From Bacteroidales bacterium UBA3834 (GTDB taxonomy: Bacteria; Bacteroidota; Bacteroidia; Bacteroidales; P3), in NCBI GenBank assembly GCA_002392965.1, contig DGIA01000039.1:1-42471 (forward strand): a stretch of 42,471 bases of DNA, written 5' to 3'. This document shows, one piece after another, positions 41,087 to 42,471 of this stretch. The position numbers and the translations under genes were made by a program. Position 1 is the first letter of the stretch. Each line of letters begins with the position of its first letter. The notes beneath the pieces are model-generated. The model saw only the letters and a program-made list of their open reading frames with translations. It did no database searches and was not told where the DNA came from.

Positions 41087-42211
41087 ATGAAAAATCTAAG
41101 TATTGTTCTGATTGCGTTGGCGACAACCCTGTCGATGAAGGCGCAAGATACCATTTTTAGTTGTGACTTCTCTACAGGGAGTCCCTATACGATTGGTGTA
41201 ATTGATACCAATAAATGGTGGTGGGAGCATAATTATACTTTTTTACACACATTTACAGGAGAACACAATATGTGGCAGCGTTTCGACAGTTATTCTATGA
41301 CCCACGGGAATACTTTAAACGCCTATACTAATTTTGTCAACAGCGGATTCAATACACAGGTGGCCAACTACATGGGTGGAGGAGTAGAGAATGGACCTGT
41401 TGGCGACAACGGATTCCTGCTGATGTCAATGATGGACCCCGGTGCAGACGATGGTGCGTTCAACTCTTATGTAGAATTTACGGTCGCTTTCTATGCCCCC
41501 CTTCCGACTATTGAGTTTTATCAAATACTACACAAAAGTGGCAATGAGCACTGCTACATTGACTATTCAGCCAATGGTTCGGTATGGTACCCCATAGAAA
41601 TTAATGTTACGGGAATCGATGTCAATGCTGGAAGCAGCCTTTCTGGGCGATTAAGAATATCACTTCCTCCTTCTTGTGGGTATCAGGCAGCCCTTTATAT
41701 ACGCATCCGCTATGCCTCAGATACAAAAAATAGCAACAATATGTACGGTTCTTTCTGGGCCATCGATGATTTTCGAGTGACACCAAATGTCTTCGTCACA
41801 ACCAGCGTCAACGACACCACAATGGGTTCTGCCACAGTCAACGGAGAGTCTTCAATCACCATATGTGGTGGCACGGACGTAAGACTCACGGCCACCGCCA
41901 ACGAGGGCTACCACTTCGTGCGCTGGAATGACAACAACACCGAAGCCACCCGCCTCGTCACGGCCTTATCAGACATGAGTTTCACCGCCTACTTTGAGGC
42001 CGACGGCACCGAGGGCATCGACGACATCGAGGCCGATGGCATCCGCATCTACAGCATCGATGGCCGCATCGTGATAGAGGGCGCAGAAGGTAAGGATGTA
42101 ACGGTGTATGACTTGGAGGGTCGCATTGTCCGCAATGAGTCATTGCCCACTGGTGTCTATTTGGTCAAAGTAGGCGACATCCCCACCCGCCGTGTGGTGG
42201 TCCTCAGGTGA
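41087..42211 (+). CDS. Secreted protein with repeat domain and T9SS type A-like C-terminal domain
   Basis: 374 residues. Signal peptide (about 1-19, ending MKAQ), a beta-rich aromatic domain (about 20-235) resembling a carbohydrate-binding or MAM-like sandwich, then an InlB B-repeat-like module (about 240-302: TVNGESSITICGGTDVRL, HFVRWNDNNTE, SFTAYFEADG), then a sorting domain (about 310-374: IRIYSIDGRIVIEGAEGK, YDLEGRIVRN, LPTGVYLVKVG, RVVVLR). It should be exported by type IX secretion; function unknown. Codons in the first two thirds are AT-rich while the final third is GC-rich like the core genes, so the parts may have different histories. Followed by a strong terminator. Confidence 0.88.
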   Translation: MKNLSIVLIALATTLSMKAQDTIFSCDFSTGSPYTIGVIDTNKWWWEHNYTFLHTFTGEHNMWQRFDSYSMTHGNTLNAYTNFVNSGFNTQVANYMGGGVENGPVGDNGFLLMSMMDPGADDGAFNSYVEFTVAFYAPLPTIEFYQILHKSGNEHCYIDYSANGSVWYPIEINVTGIDVNAGSSLSGRLRISLPPSCGYQAALYIRIRYASDTKNSNNMYGSFWAIDDFRVTPNVFVTTSVNDTTMGSATVNGESSITICGGTDVRLTATANEGYHFVRWNDNNTEATRLVTALSDMSFTAYFEADGTEGIDDIEADGIRIYSIDGRIVIEGAEGKDVTVYDLEGRIVRNESLPTGVYLVKVGDIPTRRVVVLR

Positions 42212-42233
42212 TTCTAACACCATAACACAACAA

Positions 42234-42266
42234 AAAGGGCAGCTCTCGAAGCTGCCCTTTCCTTTT
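42234..42266 (+). terminator. Terminator after the secreted protein gene
   Basis: AAAGGGCAGC (42234-42243) and GCTGCCCTTT (42251-42260) enclose a 7-base loop and run into CCTTTT; the A-run in front lets it act on both strands. Confidence 0.92.
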
Positions 42267-42373
42267 ACTCCCTTACACCCTTCGAAAAAAAAAAGGAGAT
42301 AAGAAGACAGTAGATAAGGAGATAAGACAATACCGTTTCAACTTATCAACTTATCAACCTATCAACTTTCCCC

Positions 42374-42471
42374 TTTCCCTCCCGTTTGCCTCAAGTATGA
42401 TTCAAGTATGACTAAAGAAACACTTGGGCATGATGAAGGTGTGAATGGGCAATGACCTAGTACTTTCTATA
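42374..42471. repeat. Second copy of the dispersed intergenic repeat, cut by the window end
   Basis: Bases 42374-42400 equal 40451-40477, and 42413-42471 match 18256-18314 with only a few differences (shared blocks include ACACTTGGGCATGATGAA and TAGTACTTTCTATA). Two AAGTATG units at 42393 and 42404 again show 11-base spacing. Just before it (about 42338-42368) is a TCAACTTA run with an 8-base period. Confidence 0.85.

Overview
The window is a chromosomal segment of a Bacteroidales (Bacteroidota) bacterium. The evidence is a class A RNase P RNA, Bacteroidota-type promoters (TTTG, about 20 bases, TAnnTTTG) in front of many genes, almost no Shine-Dalgarno sites, secreted proteins with type IX secretion C-terminal sorting domains, and Bacteroidota-restricted families (DUF4254, DUF6029, Omp28-like, and probably DUF6427 and DUF6913). 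I cannot name a genus; an uncultured gut or rumen lineage is plausible.

Layout. 1-5.5 kb, mostly minus strand: a partial DUF4810-like lipoprotein with a long charged tail, rnpB, an ECF sigma factor coupled to a single-pass membrane protein with a gliding-motility type C-terminal domain, then threonine aldolase, a ferredoxin-domain aldo/keto reductase and trmO in one overlapping transcription unit. 5.5-12.5 kb: clpB, a secreted beta-helix protein, galE, an EamA transporter and a periplasmic thioredoxin-like protein. 12.7-16.0 kb: an accessory island with a ParE/RelE toxin-antitoxin pair, a long structured RNA with an alternative terminator, and an AT-richer three-gene operon (81-aa protein, A1S_2505-like/YopX-like fusion, GIY-YIG nuclease). 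16.0-22.7 kb, minus strand: gamma carbonic anhydrase, a 56-aa membrane protein, glyA, hflX, a U32 peptidase-family protein, an alpha/beta hydrolase and an outer-membrane lipoprotein.

From 23.05 kb to the end every gene is on the plus strand: korAB (2-oxoacid:ferredoxin oxidoreductase), a subtilisin with a T9SS tail, a DUF6427-like membrane protein, rnhB, a DUF6913-like protein, dapA, a short polyprenyl synthetase-like protein, a TlpA / DUF6029 / Omp28 thiol-related cluster, a MATE exporter, a patatin/beta-barrel phospholipase with an extra N-terminal domain, DUF4254 plus a family 9 glycosyltransferase, and a secreted protein with a T9SS-like tail.

The most interesting non-genic signals are the island RNA, whose outer helix and a downstream terminator cannot both form fully; several intergenic arrays that all have an 11-base period although their sequences differ, one of them part of a dispersed repeat seen at 18.2 and 42.4 kb; and a 16-base perfect inverted repeat around a very AT-rich stretch at 40.7-40.85 kb. 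The island operon with its RNA is my best candidate for an undescribed system. No tRNA, 5S/16S/23S rRNA, CRISPR array or complete insertion sequence was found.
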